A stretch of DNA of 64,000 bases, from NCBI RefSeq assembly GCF_030464345.1, contig NZ_VCYH01000004.1, positions 1-64,000 on the forward strand. Direction: 5' to 3'. Position 1 is the first letter of the stretch, and each line of letters opens with the position of its first letter. The DNA is from Methanoculleus frigidifontis. GTDB taxonomy: Archaea > Halobacteriota > Methanomicrobia > Methanomicrobiales > Methanoculleaceae. The notes under the pieces are model-generated. The model made no database searches and had not been told where the DNA came from. It saw only the letters and a list, made by a program, of their open reading frames with translations. The position numbers and the translations under genes are program-made. Shown here piece by piece: positions 34,778 through 43,011 of the stretch.

Positions 34778-36292
34778 TTAGAGGAACCTGAATATCTCAG
34801 GCATCTCGCCGACACGCCGTATTACCGCTTCCGGCCACGCTGCGGGCTCGAGCCCTTTCTGAGCGAGGAATGCCGCGGTCCACCGCTCAAGGCCAATCCC
34901 GGAGCAGCCCGACCAGCAGTCTGCGCCGCTCTGGATCTTCACGGTAAAGCCCTTTGGGTACTTGTCGCCGTTCACGCTGACGTTCTGGAACTCAAGCCAC
35001 GAGTCGCTGTACGGGAGGTAGGCCTCGTAGTCCCTCGTCCCGATATCCGCACTCGCGGACTCGCCGACCAGCCCTTCCTGCGCCATGAACCACGGGGTCA
35101 CCTTCGCGCTCCGCCACTCGAGTTCCAGGAGGTCGTCGAAGACGCGGCGGTAGGCCTCGTGGAGCCTGTCCGCGGTCTCGACAGTCTGGTCGGCGGTGCC
35201 GAGCCAGAGGACCTCGATCCGGTGGAACTCGTCCACCCGCTCGATGCCATGGATCCCGCCGCTCTCGTAGCGGTGCGAGGTGCCGCTCCGGTCGAAGACC
35301 CGAATCGGGAGACAGTCGTTTGCAAGCGTCTCGCCCTGCACGAACGGCCAGAACGGCGGGCACTGTGCGTAGCACATCCCGCCGATGGGGCCGTCGAGGC
35401 GGTCGCGGATCCGGTCGACCGGGACCTCGCCGGTCACCTTGAAAGTGTCCGCGATATCCTCCCAGTAGGCAGGGTCGCGGGTCTTCGGGGTGCTGACGTA
35501 GTAGATCTCGGGGTAGACGCCCTTCGCGTGCCCCGAGCGGATCCAGACCTCCCAGGGGACGAACTTTGGGAAGATCATCTCCACAAAGCCGAGCGGCCGG
35601 ATGATCTCCTCGACGACGATCTCCTCGAGCGCCCGGAAGAGCCGCACCGCCTGCGGTGCGTAGATCCACTGGCCGCGCGAGGCGCCGTGCCGAAGCCAGC
35701 CGCGCGCCAGCATCTCCTCGGTCGGATTGCCCGCATAGATGCGGGGTCGCTTTTGGCTCTCGTAGACCAGTTCCCAGTGCTCTGCCTTCCCGCCGAAGAG
35801 GGCGGCCTCCTTCTTCTCCTCGATGAGCCTGACGATCCGGTCCGGCACCCGGTCTTCAAGGTCGGCCGCGGTGCAGGCGAGCTCGAGTTCGACCGACTCG
35901 CCGTGGCGGACGACCTCCCTGATGAACGGCACCTTCGGGACAGCCTCGTCCGGGACGTGGCCCGGCACCGTGACCGTGAAACGACGGACCGCGATCTCGC
36001 GCAGCCCCAGGCGATGCCGCCCGAGCACCGGTGCGATCAGTTTCCGGAACCGGAAGAGTGCGTCGTGCGCCCGGGTATACGGGCCGCTCTCAATCCTGAG
36101 GGTGACGACGGAGCCGTCGGCGTGCCACTCGGTGATCCTCCCGATCTGCTCGTCCGGGGCATCGGCCGGGACGCCGCGCCGGAAGACGACCTCGTTCGCT
36201 TCGGCAACCGCGCTCTCTACCGCCAGAGCAATGTCCGGGGTGATAGAGCCGCTGAAGTGCAGGTCTGCGGTTACCGCGAAACGTATGAACAT
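34778..36292 (-). CDS. serS: Seryl-tRNA synthetase, methanogen (type 2) form
   Basis: 504 aa. This is the rare zinc-dependent SerRS of methanogens rather than the coiled-coil type. It has a long N-terminal domain, class II motifs around HRYESGGIHGIERVDEFHRI, and cysteines in MCYAQCPPFWPF and GADCWSGCSGIGLERW that fit the Cys-Glu-Cys zinc site. The last of these is also motif 3. I begin at the ATG at 36292, which overlaps the end of pcc1 by 22 bases; the in-frame extension reads antisense-like Arg-rich sequence. Length agrees with the roughly 500 residues of the family. Confidence 0.95.
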   Translation of the reverse strand: MFIRFAVTADLHFSGSITPDIALAVESAVAEANEVVFRRGVPADAPDEQIGRITEWHADGSVVTLRIESGPYTRAHDALFRFRKLIAPVLGRHRLGLREIAVRRFTVTVPGHVPDEAVPKVPFIREVVRHGESVELELACTAADLEDRVPDRIVRLIEEKKEAALFGGKAEHWELVYESQKRPRIYAGNPTEEMLARGWLRHGASRGQWIYAPQAVRLFRALEEIVVEEIIRPLGFVEMIFPKFVPWEVWIRSGHAKGVYPEIYYVSTPKTRDPAYWEDIADTFKVTGEVPVDRIRDRLDGPIGGMCYAQCPPFWPFVQGETLANDCLPIRVFDRSGTSHRYESGGIHGIERVDEFHRIEVLWLGTADQTVETADRLHEAYRRVFDDLLELEWRSAKVTPWFMAQEGLVGESASADIGTRDYEAYLPYSDSWLEFQNVSVNGDKYPKGFTVKIQSGADCWSGCSGIGLERWTAAFLAQKGLEPAAWPEAVIRRVGEMPEIFRFL

Positions 36293-36495
36293 ACATCCTC
36301 CGCGATTGCCAGGTTCATAAGGTAGTCGTCGACCGATGCGATCACCGACCGCAGCCGGGTTCCCGCGATCTCGGTCTTCACGCCGCCCTCGGCCGGAGAC
36401 GTCCGGATCAGTGAGAGGTTGTCGGGAGAGACCGCCCCGGCCACGCACGCCGCATCGGCGTGTGGGGTGACGATCGTCCCTTCGATCCGGATCAT
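36271..36495 (-). CDS. pcc1: KEOPS complex subunit Pcc1
   Basis: 74 aa. Pcc1 dimerises and binds Kae1 in the KEOPS complex that makes t6A on tRNA. The sequence has the family signatures TPHADAACVAGAVSPDNLSL and LRSVIASVDDYLMNLAIAED. The ATG overlaps the upstream DHH gene stop (ATGA), and its own 3' end overlaps the serS start. The gene is easily missed because the same frame extends far upstream; only the part from 36495 is conserved-like. Confidence 0.9.
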   Translation of the reverse strand: MIRIEGTIVTPHADAACVAGAVSPDNLSLIRTSPAEGGVKTEIAGTRLRSVIASVDDYLMNLAIAEDVCSYVSR

Positions 36496-37709
36496 ACCGC
36501 CACCGCCTCCGCAAGTTCCGCGCGGAACCGGTCTATCTGCTCCTGCGGGACGACTGCTCCCGCCCGGCGGGCGTGACCGCCGCCGTGACCCCCGCATTCC
36601 TCGGCGAGCCTGCGTATCAGTGCCTCGAGATCGACGTCCACACCGGCCGGACACCGTGCCGATACGGAGCACCGGTCGCCCTTCGGGCCGATGACAAATA
36701 CCGGTGTATCGTACGGCCGTGAGGAGGCCAGCGCGTCCGCGACGTCGCTGATCACCGTGCCGTTCTCCACCTCAAAGAGGAAGAGCCGGTCTTCCGGCTG
36801 CCGGAGGTTCGCGATGGCGTCGATGACCGCACGCCGGTGGCGGACAGCGATCTCCCAGGCCTCCGGGAGCGCCGCCGTCGACCGCAGGCAGAGGGAGGCG
36901 CCGATGTCGCCTGCACCAGCTTTACCGCATGCATCGATGAGCGCCGCAAGGGAGTGCGCCTCGTCGAGCACCTCGCGCCCGAGCCCATAGGTGTTGCCGT
37001 AGATGCCGCACATCGCGTCGACCGATGTGTGCGGGCTCACCTTGAGCAGGACGAGCGAGAGGAGCGACTCGAGATCGAGGTCTTCGTCGCCGCTGCAGGT
37101 CGCGATCACCGACCGCACCGCCGCCTCATCACCGCTGACACCGTCGAGGTAGGGGTTGATGGCGAGCGCCAGCTGTTCGGCGATGCTTCTGCCGGCAAGC
37201 CGCAGTCCGCGGCGGGGCGCCACGTAGCCGTTGGCGATGCCGTCACTGATGATCTCCCGGTTCTGGCCGGTGAAATCCTGGCCGTCGCCGATGATCCCGA
37301 GGACGGCAAGCCCGACGAGATCGCGGTTGTCCCCCATATGCTGCGCCACCTGGTATGCCGCTCCTGCAGCCGACATCTCGCGGTCGCCGTCGATCCCGAA
37401 GAGCCTTGGGTTGACGTGATATGCGCCCTCGAAGTGCGGCACATGGTGATCCACCACCACCACGTTCTCCGGGAGGTCCGCGAGCCCCGAACCGAAGTCG
37501 CAGAGCAGCACCGCTGCATCCGCCGGGACGTCTCCGCTCGTGATGCGGGAGCGTATCCGGAGCCGGAACTGTCCGCCCTCGCGGAAGAGCGCGTGGCAGA
37601 GGATCGAGGCTGCGGCTATGCCGTCTGCGTCGTGGTGCGCAAGCACCTCCACAAACTCCTGCTCGAGCAGGTGATCCGCAACTGCGGCGGCGGCGGCGTC
37701 AAAGGACAT
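36492..37709 (-). CDS. DHH-family phosphoesterase (archaeal RecJ-like)
   Basis: 405 aa. DHH motifs are complete: HHDADGIAAASIL near residue 25, CDFGSG near 70, VVVDHHVPH with the DHH triad at 87-89, and a C-terminal DHHA1 domain ending in CGGHGGGHARRAGA. Archaeal RecJ-like proteins of this type (including GAN partners of the replisome) degrade DNA or RNA. Which activity this one has cannot be decided. The gene is embedded between S15 and pcc1 with ATGA overlap, in a conserved translation/replication operon. Confidence 0.88.
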   Translation of the reverse strand: MSFDAAAAAVADHLLEQEFVEVLAHHDADGIAAASILCHALFREGGQFRLRIRSRITSGDVPADAAVLLCDFGSGLADLPENVVVVDHHVPHFEGAYHVNPRLFGIDGDREMSAAGAAYQVAQHMGDNRDLVGLAVLGIIGDGQDFTGQNREIISDGIANGYVAPRRGLRLAGRSIAEQLALAINPYLDGVSGDEAAVRSVIATCSGDEDLDLESLLSLVLLKVSPHTSVDAMCGIYGNTYGLGREVLDEAHSLAALIDACGKAGAGDIGASLCLRSTAALPEAWEIAVRHRRAVIDAIANLRQPEDRLFLFEVENGTVISDVADALASSRPYDTPVFVIGPKGDRCSVSARCPAGVDVDLEALIRRLAEECGGHGGGHARRAGAVVPQEQIDRFRAELAEAVAV

Positions 37710-37718
37710 AGGACGATC

Positions 37719-38177
37719 TTATCGGGACAGCAGGATCTCGGCGGTCTCCGGTTTGTAGACCCAGCCCTTCGGCAGTCTGCCGGTGCCGGTGTAGTACCTG
37801 ACCAGCCTGCGCACCTTCGACTCGGTGAGCTGGAGCTGCCGCTTGTTGTGCAGATCCTTCTTGTTCTCGGAGAGGTGCTTCCTCATGCCGAGTGCCTTGA
37901 TCATCAGGTTCCGCAGGTCCTCGGGGATCTCCGACTCGAGTCCCTTCTCCTTGAGGATCTCCGAAACGCGCTTTCCGGTTGCGAGCTTGACATCGGGGAC
38001 GCCGTATTTGTCCCGGAGTGTCAGACCAATCTCTGCGCTCGACATGCCGTTCTTCCGGAGATCAACGATAGTTTTCTCAATCTCCTGTACATCCGTGTTG
38101 GACCATTCGGGCGTATCCTTCCGGTAGGGACGGACCGAACCCGAGGTTCCCCGGCGTCGAGCATGCATTCTTGCCAT
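37719..38177 (-). CDS. rps15: Ribosomal protein uS15
   Basis: 152 aa, the archaeal/eukaryal long form. The N-terminus MARMHARRRGTSGSVRPYRK, the IGLTLRDKYGVPDVKLATGK block and LTESKVRRLVRYYTGTGRLP are diagnostic. AGAGGTGA precedes the start. First gene of the operon reading S15, DHH nuclease, Pcc1, SerRS, S3ae. Confidence 0.95.
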   Translation of the reverse strand: MARMHARRRGTSGSVRPYRKDTPEWSNTDVQEIEKTIVDLRKNGMSSAEIGLTLRDKYGVPDVKLATGKRVSEILKEKGLESEIPEDLRNLMIKALGMRKHLSENKKDLHNKRQLQLTESKVRRLVRYYTGTGRLPKGWVYKPETAEILLSR

Positions 38178-38340
38178 TCATTCACCTCTGATGAAACTAC
38201 TATGTAAGTCCAGAAAAAAGTCCTTTGACTGACTAATCTCTGTAATCCCGAGCCACTTTGGGCAGTGCTTCTGCGGGCACGTCGGACTTACCATAGCCAG
38301 CACCTGTATGTCAGAGTGCTGCAGTAATATTGCACGAAAC

Positions 38341-38351
38341 GATATATAAGG
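38341..38351 (-). promoter_or_regulatory. possible distant TATA box of the S15 operon
   Basis: A near-palindromic GATATATAAGG block. On the minus strand (CCTTATATATC) it would start transcription about 140 bases before rps15, giving a long leader. On the plus strand it is too far from tRNA-Gly, which has its own box. Confidence 0.35.
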
Positions 38352-38400
38352 AATTGCACCGCCTGCGCCGATCCGCGCGGCGTTTCTGCAGAGGCGAGAC

Positions 38401-38411
38401 GAATATTTATC
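38401..38411 (+). promoter_or_regulatory. TATA box of tRNA-Gly
   Basis: GAATATTTATC centred about 37 bases before the mature tRNA 5' end. Confidence 0.6.
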
Positions 38412-38442
38412 ATCTTCCGATCCAATATCTAGAGTTGCACCT

Positions 38443-38513
38443 GCGATAGTAGTCTAGCGGTAGGACAGGGGCTTCCCAAGCCCTTAGCCCGGGTTCGAAT
38501 CCCGGCTATCGCA
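38443..38513 (+). tRNA. tRNA-Gly (anticodon CCC)
   Basis: Full cloverleaf of 71 bases: acceptor GCGATAG pairs with CTATCGC, discriminator A. The anticodon stem GGGGC/GCCCT encloses loop TTCCCAA, giving CCC. The T arm is CCGGG-TTCGAAT-CCCGG. The 3' CCA is not encoded and no intron is seen. Confidence 0.95.
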
Positions 38514-38735
38514 TCATCTCTTTTCGAACGCCACAAGCAAACCCTGTATATATTTCGCCTGGAGAGGCAGCGGTATCAGATGGTTTCCACGCCTCGCGAT
38601 CCCTGCCCGCACCGCAGGAACCCGGCAATTCCCAGCCCAAAACCTATATCGAATCACGGGTCAAACATACAAGCCAGTCCCGAATATGACGAGAATCACC
38701 CTGCCGGAGTGCAGCAGAGAGCAACCCGGTGCACC

Positions 38736-39407
38736 ATGACCCCCGAGCTGTATGCGCTCAGCATCATCACCAGGAACGTGACCGGCGTCCTTCGGGACGT
38801 TGCCACGGTGATGGCACACCATGAGGCGAACATTCAGATGATCCAGCAGTCGATCATCAGCACCGGCCCGCACACCGGCGACGCATATCTCTACTTCGAG
38901 TTCGAGGAGTGCGGCGACCACGGAGCGCTGATCGCCAAACTCCTGGAGGTTCCGTCCGTCCTCGACGTCACGATCTACCCTCCCTTCTCCCGGATCTTCG
39001 GTACCCGGGTCATCATCATCGGCGGCGGCGCCCAGGTCGCCCAGGTGGCGCTCGGCGCCGTCAACGAGGCCGACCGGCACAACATCCGGGGCGAACGGAT
39101 CTCGGTGGATACCATCCCCCTCGTCGGCGAGAAGGACCTCGCGCTGGCGGTCGACGCGGTGGCCCGGCTCCCCCGGGCATCGATCCTGGTGCTGGCCGGA
39201 TCCCTGATGGGCGGTGAGGTCTCCCGGGCGGTCGACCGGGTCAGGGCGACCGGCATCCCGGTGATCGCCCTGAAGATGGCGGGCAGCGTTCCGGAGCACG
39301 CCGACCTCGTGGTGACCGATCCCATCCAGGCCGGCGTCTTCGCCGTCATGCACGTCTCGGGCAAGGCAGTCTTCGATATCAATCGCGTACGCGGTCGTGA
39401 ATTCTGA
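38736..39407 (+). CDS. ACT-domain protein with C-terminal DUF5612-like domain
   Basis: 223 aa. Residues 1-85 form an ACT fold (LYALSIITRNVTGVLRDVAT, then ANIQMIQQSII), usually an amino-acid sensor. The rest is a Rossmann-like domain (TRVIIIGGGAQVAQVALGAV) with a DPIQAGVFAVMHVSG block, found in methanogen proteins annotated DUF5612. The role is likely regulatory. ATG at 38736 opens the ACT strand; earlier in-frame codons read non-coding-like sequence. The stop shares a base with the sua5-like ATG, so they are coupled. Confidence 0.75.
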   Translation: MTPELYALSIITRNVTGVLRDVATVMAHHEANIQMIQQSIISTGPHTGDAYLYFEFEECGDHGALIAKLLEVPSVLDVTIYPPFSRIFGTRVIIIGGGAQVAQVALGAVNEADRHNIRGERISVDTIPLVGEKDLALAVDAVARLPRASILVLAGSLMGGEVSRAVDRVRATGIPVIALKMAGSVPEHADLVVTDPIQAGVFAVMHVSGKAVFDINRVRGREF

Positions 39408-39991
39408 TGAGTACCATAGAGCAGGCAGTCAAAGTGCTGCAGAGGGACGGCATCGTCGTCTACCCAACAGAAACAGTCTACGGCCTCGGGGCGGACGCTC
39501 TCTCCGAGGATGCCGTGATGCGGATCTACGAGGCAAAGGGTCGCCCCCTCGGAAAGCCGATCTCGATCGCGGTCTCGGACGAGGAGATGCTCCGGGCGGT
39601 CGCGGTGGTCGACGGCGAGGCGGAGGCGTTCATCCGCCGGTTCCTTCCCGGGCCGGTGACGGTCGTCCTGCCGGCCAAGTCGTGCCTGCCGGAACTGCTT
39701 ACCGGCGGCACGGGGCTTATCGGCATCCGGATGCCCGCCCACGAGACGGCACTCCGGATCATCGAGGCGTTGGACGCCCCCATCACGGCAACGAGCGCGA
39801 ACCTCGCCGACGAAGCACCCGTGACCCGGCCGGAAGACGTCGACGTGGCCTACGATATCCTCGTGGACGGCGGGGAGCTCCCGGGCACGCCGAGCACCGT
39901 CGTCGACCTGACGACCCGCACGATCCTGCGCAAAGGGAAGGCGTGGGAAGATGTGGAGGCGTACCTCCGGGGACAGGGTGAGTCGGCGTGA
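39407..39991 (+). CDS. sua5: Threonylcarbamoyl-AMP synthase (Sua5/YrdC family)
   Basis: 194 aa, a YrdC domain without the extra Sua5 C-terminal domain. It makes threonylcarbamoyl-AMP from threonine, bicarbonate and ATP for t6A, which KEOPS then transfers. Hallmarks are YPTETVYGLGADA (about 19-31), KGRPLGKPISI (about 44-54), a GLIGIRMP strand and TSANLADEAP near 128. It is co-translated with its neighbours (one-base overlap upstream, GTGA downstream). With pcc1 it is one of two t6A genes in this window. Confidence 0.92.
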   Translation: MSTIEQAVKVLQRDGIVVYPTETVYGLGADALSEDAVMRIYEAKGRPLGKPISIAVSDEEMLRAVAVVDGEAEAFIRRFLPGPVTVVLPAKSCLPELLTGGTGLIGIRMPAHETALRIIEALDAPITATSANLADEAPVTRPEDVDVAYDILVDGGELPGTPSTVVDLTTRTILRKGKAWEDVEAYLRGQGESA

Positions 39992-40914
39992 AACCGGCCC
40001 GGCTCCGCGACTTTGTCGAGGATGCGGACGGCTGCCTCTACGCCGTCTCAAACTACGACAACGCCGACCGGATCGGGTGCATCCTCCGCTACGTCCCCGA
40101 TCCCGCCGGCGAGCGGGTCGACCCGGCCGGCCGCCGCTATACCAAGTACGACTTTGAGGACGCATTCGCCTGGATTGCCGAACATAAACCCGCGTACCTC
40201 GATACCGTACACCGGGTGCCCTGCTCAGACGTCGTCCGGGTCTACAAGCCCGAAGAGGAGATCGACGCGCTCATGGCGCGTGACGAACGGGTGCGGCGGC
40301 TCGCCGGCCTCTTCAACCTGCCGTCCGGCAGTTTCGGCTGCACCGGGTCGCTCCTCTGCGGGCTTGAGAACGCCGCCTCCGACATCGACATGGTCGTCTA
40401 CGGCGACGCCTGGTTCTCGGCGCAGCAGCAGCTTGCACGCCTCGTCGGACAGGGAAAACTCGACGGCATGAGCGAGGAGATGTGGCGGAAGGTCTACGAC
40501 AAAAGGGTGCCTGAGATCTCGTTCGCGGCGTTCATCCTGCACGAGGAGCGGAAGTGGAACCGCGGCGAGTTCGAGGGGACGTACTTCGACCTTCTCTATA
40601 CCCGGTCGTACGACAATCTGGACGCGGTCACCGCGGCGGGCCGCGGCGAGGTGCTCGGCAGGACCAGGACCGAGGCGCTCGTGACCGATGCGTCGCTCGC
40701 GTTCGACAGTCCGGCGGTCTACAGCGTCGAGCACGACGAGATCTCCCGGGTGCTCTCGTTCACCCACACCTACTCCGGGCAGGCGCTCGCCGGCGAGACG
40801 ATCGAGGCGAAGGGCGTCCGCGAGCGGCACGGCGACGAGACGTGGCTCGTCGTCGGCACGACACGCGAGGCGAAGGGCGAATACATCCTCTCAAAGACCC
40901 TGATGGAGCAGTGA
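39988..40914 (+). CDS. Predicted archaeal nucleotidyltransferase (COG1665-like)
   Basis: 308 aa. A polymerase-beta type nucleotidyltransferase signature is visible: GCTGSLLCGLENAASDIDMV (residues 117-136), with Gly-Ser followed by the Asp-x-Asp pair (Asp132/Asp134). The flanking N-terminal 110 residues and the C-terminal part are of unknown fold. The start is a GTG overlapping the sua5 stop (GTGA). Association with the t6A gene suggests tRNA or RNA as substrate, which is inference. Confidence 0.75.
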   Translation: MKPARLRDFVEDADGCLYAVSNYDNADRIGCILRYVPDPAGERVDPAGRRYTKYDFEDAFAWIAEHKPAYLDTVHRVPCSDVVRVYKPEEEIDALMARDERVRRLAGLFNLPSGSFGCTGSLLCGLENAASDIDMVVYGDAWFSAQQQLARLVGQGKLDGMSEEMWRKVYDKRVPEISFAAFILHEERKWNRGEFEGTYFDLLYTRSYDNLDAVTAAGRGEVLGRTRTEALVTDASLAFDSPAVYSVEHDEISRVLSFTHTYSGQALAGETIEAKGVRERHGDETWLVVGTTREAKGEYILSKTLMEQ

Positions 40915-41082
40915 CGCCGGCTTTCGGGTTCCCCTACACACCCATATTCTCTATAGGGCGTTTCTATCATATATGGCGCAATAGAACCTTCGGGCAGGTA
41001 TTTCTCCCCTCTCGTCAGAAGTCCGCTAGAGAGCCGGCCGCTGCCGTCCTCGGATCACCCGGACAGAACGGAGTGAGACACC

Positions 41083-41353
41083 ATGCCAGAGATCGAGATC
41101 CAGGGAGAGGTCACTATCAGGTGGGGCCGATCCCAAGAACATCCGGGGCTGTATTCCCTGACGCTCAGGTCGGGAGAGCAGACCACACGGTACATCGGGA
41201 CTGCCGATGTCGTCATGGCGCTCGCAGCCCCCCGCGCTCAACCGGATACCCTGGGGAGCCGGCGAGATCGTCCTTCCGGCATCGTTCAGACCGGAGAGCA
41301 GGAGCAACCTTCCACCGCCCGGCGGTGCCCCGACGCCGTGCGGATCCGGGTGA
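41083..41353 (+). pseudogene. Small gene with an apparent +1 frameshift at a C6 run
   Basis: From ATG 41083 (GGAGTGA upstream) codons look genuine for about 50 residues (MPEIEIQGEVTIRWGRSQEH onward, ending ADVVMALAAP). The frame then turns Arg/Pro-rich. If one C of the six-C run at 41228-41233 is skipped, reading continues as ALNRIPWGAGEIVLPASFRP and stops at 41351-41353, five bases before the end of the convergent Cas4-like gene. The restored product would be about 89 aa, of unknown function. It may be a mutation, a sequencing error or a programmed shift on CCC-C. Confidence 0.6.
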
Positions 41354-41357
41354 GACG

Positions 41358-42026
41358 TCAGAAGAGATCGGAGAGCCGGCGGCCGCTGCCGGTCAGGCAG
41401 CGGTCGGCATACGCGCAGCCCTCGCACGGCGCCTTGAACGGCTTTGCGGGGATCTCCCCGTCGGCAACCTTCCGCGCAGCCGCCAGGCCCCGGAGCATCT
41501 CTCGCCGATCGCGCGGCTGCGGTTCGACGAGCCGTGAGACACCACTCGGGACGTACTCGATGTAGCCGCCCGCAACGCCCTGTCCCGTCATCTCGGCGAG
41601 GCAGTGTGCATAGCAGGCTATCCTGACCCGGTCCGCGGCGTAGACACCGGCTCGCGGCGCCGGACTTGACCGGACGACGGCAAAGGTCGCGGCGTCGTCG
41701 AAGATCTTGTCCACCCTGCCGTGCATGCCGAGCCGTTCGGAGGCGACCATCACCTCGCTCTGCACCGGCACCTTCCACCGCGACCGGCGGCAGGCGGCGA
41801 GACACGCGTCAAAGAACTCGCGGGTCTCCGCATCGGCATCGGGGAGAACGGTGGTCACCTCCTGCCAGATGCCGTCCGCGTCGAGCAGGGTGCCGAGATG
41901 CAGGCCGATCTGCTTGCAGACGGTATACCGGGGCGATTCTTCCCGGTCAGCCGACCGCTCGAAGTAGTACCGCCGTGGACAGGCGTGGCAGGCGACGACG
42001 GCAGAAACAGGGATGCTCTCAACCAT
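41358..42026 (-). CDS. Stand-alone Cas4/RecB-like PD-(D/E)XK nuclease family protein
   Basis: 222 aa. Cysteines at 13 and 16 (CHACPRRYYF) and a C-terminal CEGCAYADRC cluster match the iron-sulfur site of Cas4 and related nucleases. GRVDKI near the middle fits the nuclease aspartate motif. The following strand reads FAVVRSS where (D/E)xK would be expected, so the lysine may be replaced and catalysis is uncertain. GGTG precedes the ATG. No CRISPR array or other cas gene lies nearby, so a DNA-repair or orphan role is more likely than adaptation. Confidence 0.7.
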   Translation of the reverse strand: MVESIPVSAVVACHACPRRYYFERSADREESPRYTVCKQIGLHLGTLLDADGIWQEVTTVLPDADAETREFFDACLAACRRSRWKVPVQSEVMVASERLGMHGRVDKIFDDAATFAVVRSSPAPRAGVYAADRVRIACYAHCLAEMTGQGVAGGYIEYVPSGVSRLVEPQPRDRREMLRGLAAARKVADGEIPAKPFKAPCEGCAYADRCLTGSGRRLSDLF

Positions 42027-42099
42027 TCCGCACCAGAAGCTCGTTTCAAAAGACTTACATCGTATCCCATAAAAAATGAGGTGAGTGGAGCTTCAGCAT

Positions 42100-42339
42100 A
42101 TGCGCACAGGGATCCTGATAGCAGTTCTCCTGCTCCTCGCCTTCGTTACTTTTACCTCCGGATGCCTCTCCGGGTCGAGCGTCCCCGGGCCTGCGACCGC
42201 CGTCGTCCCGCCGTCGATCGTCACCGACGTACCCGCCGGATCGGGCATAGACGCCGCCGGAGACCCTGTGCCAGGCAGCGAGACCCTCGCCGCAGACGAC
42301 ATCCAGGCTGCGTCCCTTCCGGCAGACCGGCGCACGTGA
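42100..42339 (+). CDS. Small secreted lipoprotein
   Basis: 79 aa. A hydrophobic signal (RTGILIAVLLLLAFVTF) runs into the lipobox TSGC with Cys22, followed by a Pro/Val/Ala-rich tail that is probably exposed and flexible. GGAG lies ten bases before ATG 42100; a GTG five codons upstream is less well placed. Function unknown. Confidence 0.6.
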   Translation: MRTGILIAVLLLLAFVTFTSGCLSGSSVPGPATAVVPPSIVTDVPAGSGIDAAGDPVPGSETLAADDIQAASLPADRRT

Positions 42340-42409
42340 ACCCTCTCCGGAGCGCCCCGCCGGCGGCCGCCCGAATGCTTAATGCCGGAGCAATGCCAGA
42401 GTATGGGAT

Positions 42410-42706
42410 ATGCCGCCACGCGAAATATCGGTGAATATTCCAAACGACCTCGATCCCGTCTACTCAAACCGGATCCAGATCGCCTACAAGGAGGACGAGT
42501 TTACCTTCATGTTCCTGCACGAGATCCCGGGAACGAACCAGGCACGCGCCAAGGCGATCGTCTCCATCAGCCCCCGTCACGCCAAGAACCTGCTGCAGGT
42601 GCTGGCCAAGAGCGTGCAGGACTACGAGCAGAAGCACGGGCAGATCGCCCAGCCGGAGAGCGCTCCGGCGGCCGAAGGGAACGTCACCATCCGGGGCTAC
42701 TCCTGA
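42410..42706 (+). CDS. DUF3467-family protein
   Basis: 98 aa. Fits the DUF3467 pattern: a beta-rich start (REISVNIPNDLDPVYSNRIQ), FTFMFLHEIPG, and a helix with ISPRHAKNLLQVLAKSVQDY. These small proteins occur in archaea and bacteria and have no established function. Transcribed toward tRNA-Thr, 61 bases upstream of it. Confidence 0.8.
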   Translation: MPPREISVNIPNDLDPVYSNRIQIAYKEDEFTFMFLHEIPGTNQARAKAIVSISPRHAKNLLQVLAKSVQDYEQKHGQIAQPESAPAAEGNVTIRGYS

Positions 42707-42730
42707 CAGAGCCCGGATCACCAACTGATA

Positions 42731-42743
42731 CCTTTTTAATTCG
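42731..42743 (+). promoter_or_regulatory. TATA box of tRNA-Thr
   Basis: CCTTTTTAATTCG centred about 31 bases before the mature tRNA 5' end. Confidence 0.55.
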
Positions 42744-42767
42744 AGAGATGCAATTAACTAAGGCAGC

Positions 42768-42839
42768 GCCGCTGTGGCTTAGTGGTATAGCGGCTGATTC
42801 GTAATCAGCAGGCCGAGGGTTCGAATCCCTCCAGCGGCT
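42768..42839 (+). tRNA. tRNA-Thr (anticodon CGT)
   Basis: 72-base cloverleaf. Acceptor GCCGCTG pairs with CAGCGGC, discriminator T. The anticodon stem GCTGA/TCAGC holds loop TTCGTAA, giving CGT. The T arm is GAGGG-TTCGAAT-CCCTC. No encoded CCA and no intron. Confidence 0.95.
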
Positions 42840-43011
42840 TCTCTTCCTTGCACCGTTTCACCACAGAGACTCACGTTTCGGAATCATACGTGCCCGCCCA
42901 CCGCGCACCTCTGCAGGCACGCCGCGTGCCAATCTCCATGCTCCCGGTATCGAGGCGGTGCGTAGAAACCCTCTTATCATCGCACGGTGTAATGCACTCC
43001 CGTGATGGGAG

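Noticed and set aside
38186-38235. C/D-box small RNA near rps15
   Set aside because: A TGATGA and a CTGA are present, but no internal C'/D' pair or K-turn closing stem could be fitted.
41358-42026. CRISPR adaptation locus
   Set aside because: Only a Cas4-like gene is present; no repeat array, cas1 or cas2 in the window.
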